Part shown: positions 12,201-20,954 of the stretch, in pieces | How the letters are laid out: every line of letters begins with the position of its first letter | Position numbering within the stretch: position 1 is the first letter of the stretch | Source of the DNA: Asterias amurensis | Lineage: Eukaryota; Echinodermata; Asteroidea; Forcipulatida; Asteriidae | Length of the DNA: 64,000 bases | Direction: 5' to 3' | NCBI RefSeq assembly: GCF_032118995.1 | Contig: NC_092660.1 | Span: 6,835,501 to 6,899,500 of the forward strand | Notes under the pieces: generated by a model | Seen by the model: only the letters and a program-made list of their open reading frames with translations | Told to the model about the DNA's origin: nothing | Database searches by the model: none | Made by a program: the position numbers and the translations under genes

Positions 12201-14845
12201 TCGTTTTGAAACAACTCTGGAGCGCCTTGGTTTCAGACGTCGATCTTGTCATGAGCCGAAACAATGTAAATGTTATGTTAAGTTCGCCTGACTGAAACCA
12301 AGAGAGTCGCTCCTAATCTAATAGATCCGGCGCGACTCTGGCTACCTGTCTGAAACAACGGAAGAAAGAGACTGAGACTAGGAGCTTGAAATCCTAGTCA
12401 AAGGGTATGTTCAGACGTGGGGTTAAACTATTAATCCGAGCACCGCGGGTGTCCAAAAGATAAACATGACTTGGTCCAAAATTGGCTTGCGTTCACACAG
12501 TGAGTTTATTCTGGTCAAGCGGACTAAACTAGCCCATGATGTTGATTATTGGGTCATGCATCGGCGAACCTTACCATTGCTGGTTCCGGTTTGTTACATT
12601 GTCCATGCGTTTTCCACGGGGTTTCGATCCGCTATCGTCTCTACAAACCTCATGGTCATCATGTATTCCATCTTTAAAGACGGCAAAATCACTTCATATC
12701 CTTGCTTGGCCCCAGCACAAACGCAATTCTATTGTGCCCGCTGAAGTTTCCGTTCCCCACTGCCCTCGATGAACGAAACATTTACACGTTGTTGTTGAAA
12801 GCTTCAAACTATTTTCGAGTGTGAACTTTTGTAAATATATCACAACTTAGTCATTGAGAAGTCGTAGCCTACACACATTCTCATGTTACGTTAAAAATTG
12901 TTTTTCAATTCAACATTAGTCTGGTACTCGTATAACTGTTACGTAAAGTTGTTGAGGGCAGGAACCAGATACAACCTAGTTTTCGAACCCAAACTTTGGT
13001 CTTGATTGTCGATCCCGTGTGTGTAGCTTACTGTGATTAGATGCCACTTTCTTCAAAGCAAAACCCGTTCGTTATCATAAAGTAGCGTTGCGCACAGAAG
13101 AAGTGAATTTAAAAACTAAATAGTGCTTCTAAAAATGAGAACTTGTTTTCGTGCGACGTCCATTTCAAACATTTTCGGCGAAGGGGAATACCAGGGCCCC
13201 AACACTTAATGGTAACATAAAGGGAAGGCAGCGGAGAGACGCAAGGAGATATTATAGTATAGCTCCATGGATTCATGCAGACACCACCCAATACTCGCTG
13301 CCGATCCATCCATACACGTGGAATGACGTCACTTTTGTTGCCGCGGTCATTTGGGCTAAAATAGACCGGAAGTAGCAGGTCAGTTGCGTTCCAACGATGG
13401 TTTAGTGGGCCTGGCAGCGGGGGGTTGTTCGTATAGCCTGGGCTAAATTAGGCTAGTCCACAAATTTTTTTGGTTTAGTTTAGCCCAGCTCAGTGGGTCA
13501 AATTAACCCTCGCGGACCAGAATACTGCGTTCCCACGCAGGGTTAGTTTAGCACTTTTGGATTAAGGACTAGTTTAACCCCACGTCTGAACGTACCCAAA
13601 GAGTGAGTCTTAGACTGGGACCTAAAAGTTTTGAGACAAAATCAACTTATCACTGAACTGATAATCATAATTGTTTGTCGTTTCTTACAGCGTGACAAGT
13701 TTAAAGCCAATGGGCGTCTTCCCTCACGTCGGCAAGAGAAGGAAGATTATGATGTCTTGAGAACGAGTGAGTTCACCAATGAGTTGATAGGTCAAGGGCA
13801 AGGGATCGTGTCCATGGGTTCAAGCAGTGGAAGTAGCAGTGACCAAGGGTTCCATGAAATGAATGGTGAGATGGAGAATATGAGCCTGGAGGTAGGAAGC
13901 GGTGTGTCAGTCAATCGTTACTCCAGTGGGTACTGTCAATCTGACTCTGACCTCCAACAGCAGAGGATGCTCTCAATGCAGGAGACTGATGAAGTGGACT
14001 CGGTGTTTAATCATCCTGAGGACGATGACGATGATGATAGTGTAAGCCAAACCCAGGTTGTTACAAGCTACAGAATCACCCTCCCTCCAAGTGAGGCCAC
14101 ATCTCCTGAACCCGTTCAGAGACGGGTAGGTAGCCTAGAGAGCGTCCAGTACACCTCCAGAAGAGCGTCACCGGTAGTCGCCAGGAGAACACCTTCAACT
14201 GGTCCGTCAACCCCTGAACAACAGCGCTCAGGTAGTCAATCTGGTTATATGAGCTATGTACAGGTAGGGGCACTCATCCAACAGTTTCCTCCAGCGGGTT
14301 TGAGACGGCAAGATACTGGAGAGGAGTCAGATACAGCCTACAGCCAAATGGGGATGCAGATGCCAATACCTACATCTCCACCCCCACCTTATGCGTCAGT
14401 CTGGCCATCAGATACAAGTCCAGAAACAATTGAGCCTACTACCATTATAGACATGGGTAAAAAAGAGATGGACGGACTCCACGGGGAACTAGGCTTCAAC
14501 AATAACAGTAAGGAGATTCCAGATATTCATGGCAACAACAACTTCAGACCCCAGGCGAATGACATCATCGTTGCGACAGCGTTCTCATCACCGGCTCCAG
14601 CTGGAAGCCTCATGCCGTCTGTCCATTCGCAACTTCCTAGGTTATCATCTTCAGGGAGTGACAACTACATCGATGTCATCGGAGGAAACATCTCACCGAG
14701 GGCAAATCCATCGACCCCCGGATCCCCGACATTAATCTCCTCTCCACTGCCAGTGTCCTGTGGCAACAGCGACACCAGCTGTCAGGACTATGTCATGCAG
14801 TGTCAACTACCCCCACCTAGCCCCATGGAGACTTCAATAGTGTGA
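2..14845 (+). CDS. Class I cytokine receptor, gp130/LIFR-like (5'-partial)
   Basis: Single-pass receptor expected to bind a helical cytokine and signal through JAK and STAT. I assembled 13 exons by GT-AG sites with matching phases: 2-233, 882-1011, 1179-1336, 2889-3055, 4620-4770, 5566-5654, 6287-6389, 7610-7711, 8681-8828, 10371-10507, 10880-11200, 11546-11688, 13691-14845. Together they give 3,036 nt in one frame, 1,011 residues plus TGA. Domain order matches gp130: Ig-like D1 (partial), D2 with the C-x9-C-x-W signature, D3 ending in a WSXWS-like RSEWSP, three FNIII domains, membrane helix, Box1-like VPDP and a long tail with a YXXQ motif. The signal peptide and first exon(s) lie outside the window. 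The family is well supported; which vertebrate paralogue is closest (gp130, LIFR, OSMR and so on) cannot be decided here. Confidence 0.87.
234..881. other. Intron with nothing recognisable
   Basis: AT-rich receptor intron between D1 and D2 with several runs of T. I see no repeat copy, RNA gene or conserved coding stretch. Confidence 0.6.
882..1336 (+). CDS. Receptor exons: cytokine-binding domain D2
   Basis: Two exons, 882-1011 and 1179-1336, split by a 167-bp intron. The first holds CFSHDAWEVTCTW, the C-x9-C-x-W disulfide signature of the N-terminal half of class I cytokine-binding modules. The second ends near LGNCSSPSS. Phases 1, 2 and 1 link correctly to both neighbours. The acceptors (TTGACAG and TTTGTAG) and donors (GTAAGT and GTAAGA) are standard. 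Confidence 0.85.
1680..2679. mobile_element. hAT-like non-autonomous element inserted in MITE A
   Basis: It has perfect 31-bp terminal inverted repeats starting CATAGAGCAAGGAACAG and ending with the reverse complement. It interrupts MITE family A inside the GAGATACACCA segment. GATACAC is present on both sides, a 7-8 bp target duplication. No transposase frame is seen. The interior holds a 28-bp match to a receptor exon at 2107-2134. The CA-starting ends and the 7-8 bp duplication suggest hAT; the superfamily is inferred. Confidence 0.75.
2107..2134 (+). pseudogene. 28-bp copy of receptor WSXWS exon
   Basis: Bases 2107-2134 are identical to 4674-4701 of the D3 exon, coding for part of YSNYTVMVA. 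Directly after the match the copy has one extra A relative to the exon. It lies on the same strand and upstream of its source, within the hAT-like element. It is too short to be functional coding sequence. Confidence 0.8.
2780..2850. repeat. Fragment of a CCTAAG-rich MITE (family E)
   Basis: The sequence has repeated TCCTAAG/CTTAGGA words followed by GTGAAATTGGCGGCA. The same word set occurs at 7765-8310 and 60890-61030. It is a short degenerate fragment just upstream of the 2889 acceptor. Confidence 0.45.
2889..4770 (+). CDS. Receptor exons: D3 with WSXWS-like motif
   Basis: Exons 2889-3055 and 4620-4770 encode the second half of the cytokine-binding module. It opens with IPNVPRNI, has QWDIPEGW and LEYRINY typical of FNIII strands, and closes with SKYGTADNRSEWSPG. 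RSEWSP sits where WSXWS is expected; the first Trp is replaced by Arg. The 1,564-bp intron between the exons holds a MITE. A 28-bp stretch of the second exon recurs inside a transposon at 2107-2134. Confidence 0.85.
3076..3452 (+). repeat. MITE family A copy
   Basis: Full-length copy in the D3 intron, starting TTAA then GGCAGTGGACACTATTGG and ending with the inverted form and TTAA. The GAGACCTC/GAGGTC inner palindrome is present. TTAA at both ends is compatible with a piggyBac-like target duplication. Confidence 0.85.
3453..4619. other. Intron remainder with nothing recognisable
   Basis: Unique-looking AT-rich intron with a G10 run at 4520-4529. I find no RNA gene or conserved coding segment. 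Confidence 0.5.
5290..5490 (+). repeat. Interspersed repeat with GGGTCGAAACGTCAGGCC tail
   Basis: The segment from GTTACCTGTTCATGTTTGTT to GGCCATTAACTATTTT recurs at 28020-28110, including GAGAAAGACTCTG, TAGGGTC and GTCAGGCCATTAACTA. It is probably the 3' end of a retroelement. The GAC-loop-GTC stem followed by GAAAC resembles half of a hammerhead ribozyme core. Confidence 0.6.
5566..11200 (+). CDS. Receptor exons: three membrane-proximal FNIII domains
   Basis: Six exons (5566-5654, 6287-6389, 7610-7711, 8681-8828, 10371-10507, 10880-11200) encode three successive FNIII-like modules. Module one is spread over three exons, from APSGPVLHL to YDVQVAAFTKEG. Module two is two exons, VPDPVENFRSVE to YTISISVQNSAG. 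Module three is one exon, EPTEPQELVVRRF to VFEIFSKIGSGG. The AxNxxG-like ends (AAFTKEGAVG, SVQNSAGTS) are characteristic FNIII F-G strand patterns. Three membrane-proximal FNIII domains are the gp130/LIFR plan, unlike the short growth-hormone or prolactin receptors. Confidence 0.85.
5895..5985 (-). repeat. tRNA-derived SINE fragment
   Basis: The reverse strand reads AACATAGGATTTGAAGTTGG and CATGGGTTTGAAACCCACCC. The second is a degenerate B box (GGTTCGAANCC). The first matches the flank of the SINE near 22940. It is a truncated copy inside a receptor intron. Confidence 0.5.
6424..6819 (-). repeat. MITE family A copy, reverse orientation
   Basis: Full-length inverted copy starting 35 bp after the 6389 donor. 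Ends are TTAA plus CGACACTGGACACTATTGG and CCAATAGTGTCAACTGCCTTTAA. The GAGACCTCAG/CTGAGGTCTC palindrome is intact. Confidence 0.85.
7200..7412 (+). repeat. 31-bp minisatellite, about 7 copies
   Basis: The unit begins GACTTCACGCTCGCAAGCC and ends CACACTCCAAGCA, repeated head to tail with almost no variation. It lies in the intron before the 7610 exon. 31 is not a multiple of 3, so frames rotate and open frames across it are not genes. Confidence 0.95.
7545..7596 (+). repeat. ATAATG/ATAATA microsatellite
   Basis: A run of GATAATAAT-type triplets directly before the acceptor CCTCTGTAG of the 7610 exon. It stands where the branch point and pyrimidine tract would normally be. Confidence 0.9.
7765..8310. 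repeat. Probable family E MITE split by MITE B
   Basis: Left piece 7765-7850 has CCTAACTTAGGATTAATC and a GTTAGGACC. Right piece 8241-8310 has ATAGGATTAATCCTAGC and TGAAATTGGCTGCTGG. A palindromic MITE B sits exactly between them. The ends are degenerate and the join is inferred. Confidence 0.45.
7851..8240. repeat. MITE family B, 390-bp near-perfect palindrome
   Basis: Begins TTAAAGGAACACGTTGCCTT and ends with its reverse complement and TTAA. The whole element folds on itself, with the centre at the GGCCATTTATGGGAGTCAAA region near 8045. Two other copies are at 43720-44024 and 58922-59311. It has no coding content. Confidence 0.92.
8917..9837. mobile_element. 921-bp non-autonomous DNA transposon, TAA duplication
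   Basis: Inverted ends share CGTTTACACTAGATCC (left GATCGCGTTTACAC, right reverse complement GACCCCGTTTACAC). TAA flanks both sides, a 3-bp duplication typical of PIF/Harbinger-like elements. Subterminal copies of GGTGGATTGA and TTGCCGGATTC are repeated within the right 230 bp. The centre resembles that of the 12404-13596 element. Confidence 0.78.
9845..10062 (+). mobile_element. LINE 3' end with (GAATT)n tail
   Basis: The sequence ends GAGTATGGAATAAACGTATT followed by five GAATT units. The inverted counterpart at 45850-46000 starts with TTCAATTC repeats and AATAAGACGTTTATTCCATA. This is the usual form of a 5'-truncated non-LTR retroelement with a short tandem 3' tail. Confidence 0.65.
11546..11688 (+). 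CDS. Receptor exon: transmembrane helix and Box1
   Basis: This exon carries a hydrophobic helix (MIIILIVAFSLVLLILCLCY) followed by a basic juxtamembrane stop (SIRNSSIMK) and then PVPDPFF. The PxxP-type VPDP about a dozen residues after the helix matches Box1, the JAK-binding element of class I receptors. The exon enters in phase 1 and leaves in phase 0. The receptor therefore probably signals through a JAK; that step is inferred from family knowledge. Confidence 0.87.
12015..13630 (+). repeat. Older repeat split by a 1.2-kb transposon
   Basis: The word AAATCCTAGTCAAAGAGTC followed by GAGACTGG appears intact at 12026. A second copy at 12388 is cut after CAAAG by an insertion and resumes at 13597 with CAAAGAGTGAGTCTTAGACTG. 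The interior has self-complementary pieces around CTCTGGAGCG. Confidence 0.55.
12404..13596. mobile_element. 1,193-bp non-autonomous DNA transposon
   Basis: Terminal inverted repeats GGTATGTTCAGACGTGGGG and the reverse complement of CCCCACGTCTGAACGTACC. CAAAG directly flanks both ends, consistent with a 5-bp target duplication. No transposase frame is visible. The inner segment CCTAGTTTTCGAACCCAAAC ... GATCCCGT resembles 9302-9350 of the element at 8917, so the two are probably relatives with different ends. Confidence 0.75.
13691..14845 (+). CDS. Receptor last exon: cytoplasmic tail with YXXQ
   Basis: A single exon after TTTCTTACAG encodes 384 residues and the TGA stop. The tail is low complexity: Ser-, Gln- and Pro-rich, with an acidic run (EDDDDDDS) near residue 135 of the exon. 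It has many tyrosines in short motifs: DYDVL, GYCQS, YMSYVQV, AYSQM, NYIDV and, near the C terminus at 14789-14800, YVMQ. In vertebrate gp130, YXXQ motifs recruit STAT3. YVMQ is the only exact match and is the best candidate STAT docking site. Confidence 0.85.
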   Translation, partial: RDKFKANGRLPSRRQEKEDYDVLRTSEFTNELIGQGQGIVSMGSSSGSSSDQGFHEMNGEMENMSLEVGSGVSVNRYSSGYCQSDSDLQQQRMLSMQETDEVDSVFNHPEDDDDDDSVSQTQVVTSYRITLPPSEATSPEPVQRRVGSLESVQYTSRRASPVVARRTPSTGPSTPEQQRSGSQSGYMSYVQVGALIQQFPPAGLRRQDTGEESDTAYSQMGMQMPIPTSPPPPYASVWPSDTSPETIEPTTIIDMGKKEMDGLHGELGFNNNSKEIPDIHGNNNFRPQANDIIVATAFSSPAPAGSLMPSVHSQLPRLSSSGSDNYIDVIGGNISPRANPSTPGSPTLISSPLPVSCGNSDTSCQDYVMQCQLPPPSPMETSIV

Positions 14846-15759
14846 AGCTTTCAAACTTGATGAAAAATTGCAGAAGTGAAAAGTCAAGTCTGAGGGACAA
14901 AGATTCCTCTGTGATGAGGGTTTCAAAGCAATTCAAATTTATTTGAAAACTGAGGACACTGTGATGCTACCATCAACTTTAATGAAGTAACAGGGGCATG
15001 AAGCGCCTACAGGCCTGGAATTTCATCTCTTAAAGGGCAAGGCCATTTCATTTTGCAAGGGGACTTCCATTAAAAAATCTTAAAGTCAAAGGGAAACTTT
15101 TGAAAGAGCACCAAGGCCAAGACATGGGGCAACGGGTGTTGGAAAATGTATATTAAAAGCTTGGCAAGAAATTGAACTCTTGGAGCTTTGTCTTCTTATC
15201 TTTACCCACCAGAGATGATGATTTGGTTCATCCAACAACTTGATAAAGTGGTTTTATTTTGGACTTGAATTACACACAAATTGTTGTGCTATGTTTTTTG
15301 TTTGGTTTTGCTATATTGTTACTTGCAATTGCATCTCTTCCACTAATATTTGATTTTTCAATTTGTTTGGAACTTAACACCAACTGTATTCAAGATTGTA
15401 TTCCCACCTCTATTTTGACTTACTTTTATTTATTAAAACTTGTTTAAAACTTGTAAATACAAAGAATTATTTACAAATTTAGCTCCTACTTTTGACAGTA
15501 GAGTTGAGTTCTCCCTGAAGTTGGACAGAGTTAAGGTTTATTAATTGTTGTATTCATGTTAAAATGGTGTAGACAAATTGCAGGTTTGTAAAATTCATAA
15601 ATTCTGGAATACAACTGATAACCTGATTTCATTCTCTTCTTTTCAAAACAGTGCCACAGAAAAATTGTGGGAATTTATTTTTGTAATGACAAAGTTGCGT
15701 GTCTGTAAATTTCTGCAGTTTCTTGCTGTTTTGGGCCATAATGGTGTTGGGCTTTGCCG

Positions 15760-15985
15760 CTGGTGTGCTTTTTATTGATAATAAATCGTGGCGTGTCGTG
15801 GCCGAGCTTTGGTGTTTTTGATCAGCAGGTTGGGCTTGAGTTTTGAGCGTCTGTAAGCAAAACACTTGACCATTATTGCTTTGTTCTTTAGATGGGATGG
15901 GATATAAACCATAGGTCCTGTATGTTGTGCAATGCACAGAAAAAGAACCTAGTTACACTTTAAGAGAAGGGCTTTGTCCCTGCAA
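15760..15985 (+). repeat. SINE family 2 copy in receptor 3' UTR
   Basis: The stretch CACTTGACCATTATTGCTTT to AAGAGAAGGGCTTTGTCCC aligns with 33810-33930: GATGGGATGGGATATAAACC versus GATGGGGCGTAAAGCC, then GGTCCTGTRTGTTGTG. The tRNA-like head GTGGCCGAGCTTTGGTG is degenerate. Confidence 0.65.
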
Positions 15986-16125
15986 GGGAATTCAAAAGCA
16001 AACAGGTTTCCGATTTTTTATATTGGTCTAAAACAAAAATTGCTTAAACTGTTCTAAAACAAAATCTTCATGGTGAAAATTGAGTATGTAAAGTTCGCTC
16101 TAAACACATGCACAATGTTTTCTAA

Positions 16126-16328
16126 GGGCCATGTAACACGAGGCAATGTACAGGCAGCCAGTTCCAGGCAATCTCCAAGAAGAGAATTCATTCACATTTC
16201 AATGTTCACATGTATTCTTCTTGGGGATCGTAAGACATTGTTTGAAAAGTTACTCATGTGCTACCAAAGTGGTCTTGTAGTATGCACTGCAGTTGGTTGC
16301 CTCCAAGTTGCCTCGTGTGACAAGGGCC
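16126..16328. repeat. 203-bp MITE, TAA target duplication
   Basis: Ends are GGGCCATGTAACACGAGGCAA and the reverse complement of TTGCCTCGTGTGACAAGGGCC. TAA flanks both sides, as in PIF/Harbinger-like MITEs. It lies within the presumed receptor 3' UTR, so it would be transcribed. Confidence 0.7.
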
Positions 16329-17372
16329 TAAGAGTGCTTGTTTTACTCATGATGAGTAGTCACGCATTTGATCATCAATGTAAACAAAAATGTTTTATTA
16401 TACGAAATCATGTTTTTCAGAAACTCAATGTACAATTTGACTGTTCTTTCTTAAAACAGATCACATTATTTGAAAGATGCATAACCAAAACTGAACAAAA
16501 TATTTGTGTTACAACTGTATTTAACAATGGCAGCTATACTCTAGGAATCATGAGATATGGACGAAATTTGTTATTATTTTATCGTATTCATCAGCATTTA
16601 ACATAATTGCAATGAAATTCTAAGAGTCAAGACTCCTGAAAAAATATGTCAGGAAGAGTAAGTGTATGTTGTTTTTGTCAAATGTTTTTAAAAGTTTGAA
16701 AATAATTGTTTTATGACAAGATTTACACCAAAGATATTTTACCTTATGGACTAGCCGCCCTGTTGTATATATATCATAAACTGAGTGTGTAGAAACAAAT
16801 GTAGAACAAATATATGTTGATTTATATATTGAAGCTAGTTGCTCAAATTAAACAGCTGAGCCTAATTTCATAGCACATTGTTTAAAATCTGAGCTTATAG
16901 CAGAGGGGTACCATAAGCCCAGAATTTCACATTAAACAGAGCCTTTAACTTGGATCTTAGGTCAATACCGTGAAGCCCTTGGTGAGGCTTGTCAGCTGAT
17001 CAGCTAACTTCACCTTCAATTGTGTCAATACAATTAACACTGTCTATGACCTATAGTTGTGTGTGCTTGGTCATTTCCCCCTTTACGTAAAGTTACAGAA
17101 AGAAACTGACAAGACGTATAAGTGGGGATAAGGTACTTGGTCCTCTATTTGTACATTTCTTCCTAGCTTGACCAAATCCTTAAACTTGACCAAATCCATT
17201 TGGAAGGGAAGTGCAGTGTATAATCGTAGAGCTAGGACTGGTATAATCCTATAACCCAATTGTTACTAACACCATAGAGCTAGTTTACATGTATAGTTAT
17301 ATTGCTGTCAGGCCAACATGCGAGGTGCACCAGCCACCTGAGTATACTTTGGTTCCCCCTTTAAAAAACCTT

Positions 17373-17758
17373 TTAAAGGCAGTGGACACTATTGTTAATT
17401 ACTAAAAATAGTTATTAGCATAAAACCTTACTTGGTAACGAGTAATGGGGAGAGGTTGTAGTATAAAACACTGCGAGAAACGGCTCCCTCTGAAGTGGAG
17501 TACTTTTCGAGAAAGAAGTAATTTTCCACAAATTTGATTTCGAGACCTCAGATTTAGAATTTGAGGTCTTGAAATCAAGCATCTCAAAGCACACAACTTT
17601 GTGTGACAAGGGTGTGTTTACTTTCATTGTTATGTCGCAACTTCGATGACTGATTGAGCTCAAATTTTCACAGGTTTGTTATATTTATGCATATGTTGAG
17701 ATACAGCAAGTGAGAAGATTGGTCTTTGACAATTACCAATAGTGTCCACTGGCTTTAA
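17373..17758 (+). repeat. MITE family A copy in the 3' UTR
   Basis: Full length, TTAA at both ends, GGCAGTGGACACTATTG start and AGTGTCCACTGGCTTTAA end. The inner palindrome (CGAGACCTCAG ... TGAGGTCTTG) would fold as an RNA hairpin if transcribed. Confidence 0.85.
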
Positions 17759-18515
17759 TGGATCCCTCTGCAGTATCACATTTACTGTATCTCTCATCTT
17801 TGTAAATTATATCAAATTTACAAATGTAACTTTCAGTGCTTTACTTGACCCTTGTTTAACACATTGGAATAATACACCAGAAGTCTTTAAAATAAGATTC
17901 TCTTTTTAAACAGTAGAAACTGTAGCTGCAACTTTATGCATGTGTGTAAAGTATGGTTGTAAATAAATAACAAATATATGTACATGAAGATTATCTGCCA
18001 TAACCCATTATGTACAGTGTAGTTAAGATTATGTGATGATGGTCGCAACTTCTATTTTAGAGACTTGATGTGAATATTTTTGTATGTAAAACATATATCT
18101 GCATGTCTGGAAAAAAAAAGCATGTTGAAATTTTATTGGTTTGAATGAAGCTCACAAAATGAAGCACCATTTTATATTATCATCTTCCTCAGTTATTTGC
18201 ATGTTTTGTGTGATCTTTTTAAAATACAGTGTTATTAACTTTGTCTTTGTTGTACTTTTGTCTTAAGTTTTTCCTGAGATATCCAAGAAAAAAAGTTGTT
18301 TTACAAGACATCAGGTAGCCTAGGTACAAGAAATAGATTGAACTTATTTTCTAATTAAAACTAGTCAAGGTAACAGTTAGAAATAATGTACAAAGGCCCA
18401 AGATTTGTCAGGGTTTTCCACATTAATTCATGATTGTTTTCTTCCTTTTTCATCTTTATATTTTTGTTGTAAGATGTGAAATTAACAGCATAATAAAGGA
18501 AGACAGAGCTCATGT

Positions 18516-19687
18516 TATAACTGAACCTTTAGAGTTGTATTTGTATTAATGTATGGAGAGTCTGTAAACCTCTAAAATGTAACACTCTGTTGTATTCTGG
18601 TCAAAGAGGGAACCATTACACATTTTTTCCAGGATTTCTTTAGTTTATACAACTATACACACCCCTTGTGCTAATCTAACCCGTTTTTAGTAGAAGTTTT
18701 TGGGGTTTTCTTTGATGGCATTGGGCCCTATGACCCACTTCACACAGTGGCTTTGCTGAGTGTTGCTTTATTGATGTATGTTTCTAAGCACCAGCTGCTA
18801 AGCGCAAGTCAGAATAAGACCACTCTGTCAAGCATCCCAAGTTAGTTTGACTGGATTTTATTATTATTTTCTTTTTTTGCTTAGCAAGTTCATGTGCTTC
18901 AAATGGAGAAATTAAAACCAATGAAATTAGCATCTTTATTGTGAAAGTTATATATGAAACTATAATGTAGCATTGATGTGGTTGTTTAAATCGTTTTGCG
19001 TTCATGAAACAAAACAATTCTGGATAAACAAAAATTACAGGATGCGTTTGACTTCATTAATTTTTAAAAGGGGGTGGCAGGGTTCATAAAAATGACTATA
19101 ATTGCTTTTGTTAATTTCCCAAAAGAAGAAATTACAATGTACATTGCTTGCACAAGTTTTAAGAGCATACACGATTCGGGGGAGGGGGGGGTCATTGATT
19201 TATTTCACTTTACTAGAACGAGTAGTAGACAAGGATAGAAGTTTAGTTTTAGAGGAAAACCCATGAGAATTGGGACCCACACAGTCCGCAGGCATGCAAC
19301 GTTTCAGTTGATTTCCTTCAGTTATGGTTTTCTTTTCAAAACGGTGCAAAAGAAAAAGTTATAATTATTGGAAGCAGGAAGAATCTCATCAATATTGTGC
19401 ATTACTCAGTCGGCAGAGGGCGCTTGTTGAAACTTCCTTGTTTTTTTTGCAGAATCCTCCGCTCTGCTCTAGCTGCTGCCTGACCTTGTACGGCTTTTAC
19501 TTTTGTGTTGCGACTTGATGAATGTCGATGCAAAGTTGCTATCGGTAGCTTCGAATCAGAAACAAACTAGTATTTAGAACAATGCGGACCTGGTACTGAA
19601 CGTCGTACGAACCAAGGCTGCCAGTAGAGACGAATTTGTAAGTATTTTGTGCGTGTAAAACTATCCTGGTGTCATGTGTTTTCAGTA
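18516..19687. other. Intergenic DNA, nothing recognisable
   Basis: AT-rich sequence after the receptor gene. There is a short G-rich run at 19179-19192. I see no coding exon or RNA gene. Confidence 0.5.
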
Positions 19688-19822
19688 GGGGAAAAGTTTC
19701 CGTATGGCGCCACCACTTTTTCATTCGAAATAAAATAATATAGTATCTAATTTACCTGATTGACATATCCCTTTTTGTAAAAATAGGTGAAAAAGTGGTG
19801 GCGCCATACGGAAAGTTATCCC
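19688..19822. repeat. 135-bp foldback element, copy 1
   Basis: The arms TTTCCGTATGGCGCCACCAC and GTGGTGGCGCCATACGGAAA are perfect reverse complements around a short AT-rich loop with TATCCCTTTTTGTAAAA. A related element lies 1.1 kb downstream. Confidence 0.85.
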
Positions 19823-20837
19823 AGTAGGATTAACAGGAAAATTGTTCACAATCAAAAACTAAAAAAAAAAATTCAAATCATCTATCCAATTTTTTAACAA
19901 TAACACTTTCACTTCATGGTGTGTTGAAATTTTTAAAGTTTTGGTTTTATTTATGTTGCGAGAGACAGTCCGCCATTAACAGTGCCTATGCATGCACGAC
20001 ATTTGGAGCAACGTCATATGTTTTCACACCTTTCATTGGTTGGTATTTTATTGAATATTAAGAAGCTAGTATGGCGTCCAAAATAAATCAAAAATATTAT
20101 TCAATTACTACTTAACAAATTTAATTACATTTTTGTCCTAAGGCATTATGGCTACTTTATTAGAATCCAGAGATATCATAAGGCATGAAAGTAAAACACC
20201 CCCCCCCCTTGATGCACTCACACTTCATAACAATCCGTTTTCCCCCATTTCAGACCAGTAATGTTTGGTTTCAGGAGATAAGAAACCAATCTATGATATT
20301 TTCTCTTTAATGTAGACTTAATATTTACTACGCTTATCGGAATTTATTACAGTATGCATGAGTAAATCAAAAAAAAATTGTTGTCATTTTCACTTAAAAT
20401 ATTTTAATATTTCCCCACATTTGCACACCATAGAATCCCAAATAGTAACCAACTCACGTGATCCATCTAGTGACTAAAGCAGAATGAAACTCAATCTAGC
20501 AGATAGTAATTTTGTTTTGAACTTTCGAGGTTGGATGATGTTTCTTTGACTCATTCGAATGTTGGCATAATAATGCACTAGTGATTAGTACCAAAAATCA
20601 ATCATTTCATAAATGTTTGAGCATAACCAACGACAGGAAACTTTATTCTCAACACGATTAAGCCTGATGAAAATACAGACCGTGAGTAAACGGCATAGCT
20701 TCTGTCACCGTTGCAGCTTGCATAATTTCGCGATAAACGGGAATCAAAGTTGGGGACCGAAAACATATGAGGGTCGATAACGTATGACGCTACGATACAA
20801 AGTACAATTACAAATAAATCATAAATGGCGGAAAAAA

Positions 20838-20954
20838 TTTTCCGAATCCTGCCACCACTTTTTGTTCGTTACCTAAACTTTGAGATATTCCTTTTTGACT
20901 GAGATATTCCTTTTTGTAAAACTGAGTTGAAAAGACGTGGTGGCAGGATTGAGG
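20838..20954. repeat. Foldback element, copy 2
   Basis: Arms AATCCTGCCACCACTTTTT and AAAAGACGTGGTGGCAGGATT, with loop words GATATTCCTTTTTG repeated twice. Arm and loop words match the element at 19688 (CCACCACTTTTT, ATATYCCTTTTTGTAAAA), so both belong to one family with diverged tips. Confidence 0.75.

Larger units (their letters stand above)
14846..18515 (+). other. Probable long 3' UTR of the receptor gene
   Basis: There is no credible coding sequence after the stop. The stretch is AT-rich and has several AATAAA hexamers, for example at 17962 and at 18492 (TAATAAAGG). It contains a SINE fragment, a 203-bp MITE and a 386-bp MITE. Which polyadenylation site is used cannot be seen, so the right boundary is a guess based on the last good hexamer. 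Confidence 0.4.

Noticed and set aside
16070..16606. 178-codon frame after the receptor stop
   Set aside because: It spans a MITE in the 3' UTR and shows no conserved pattern.
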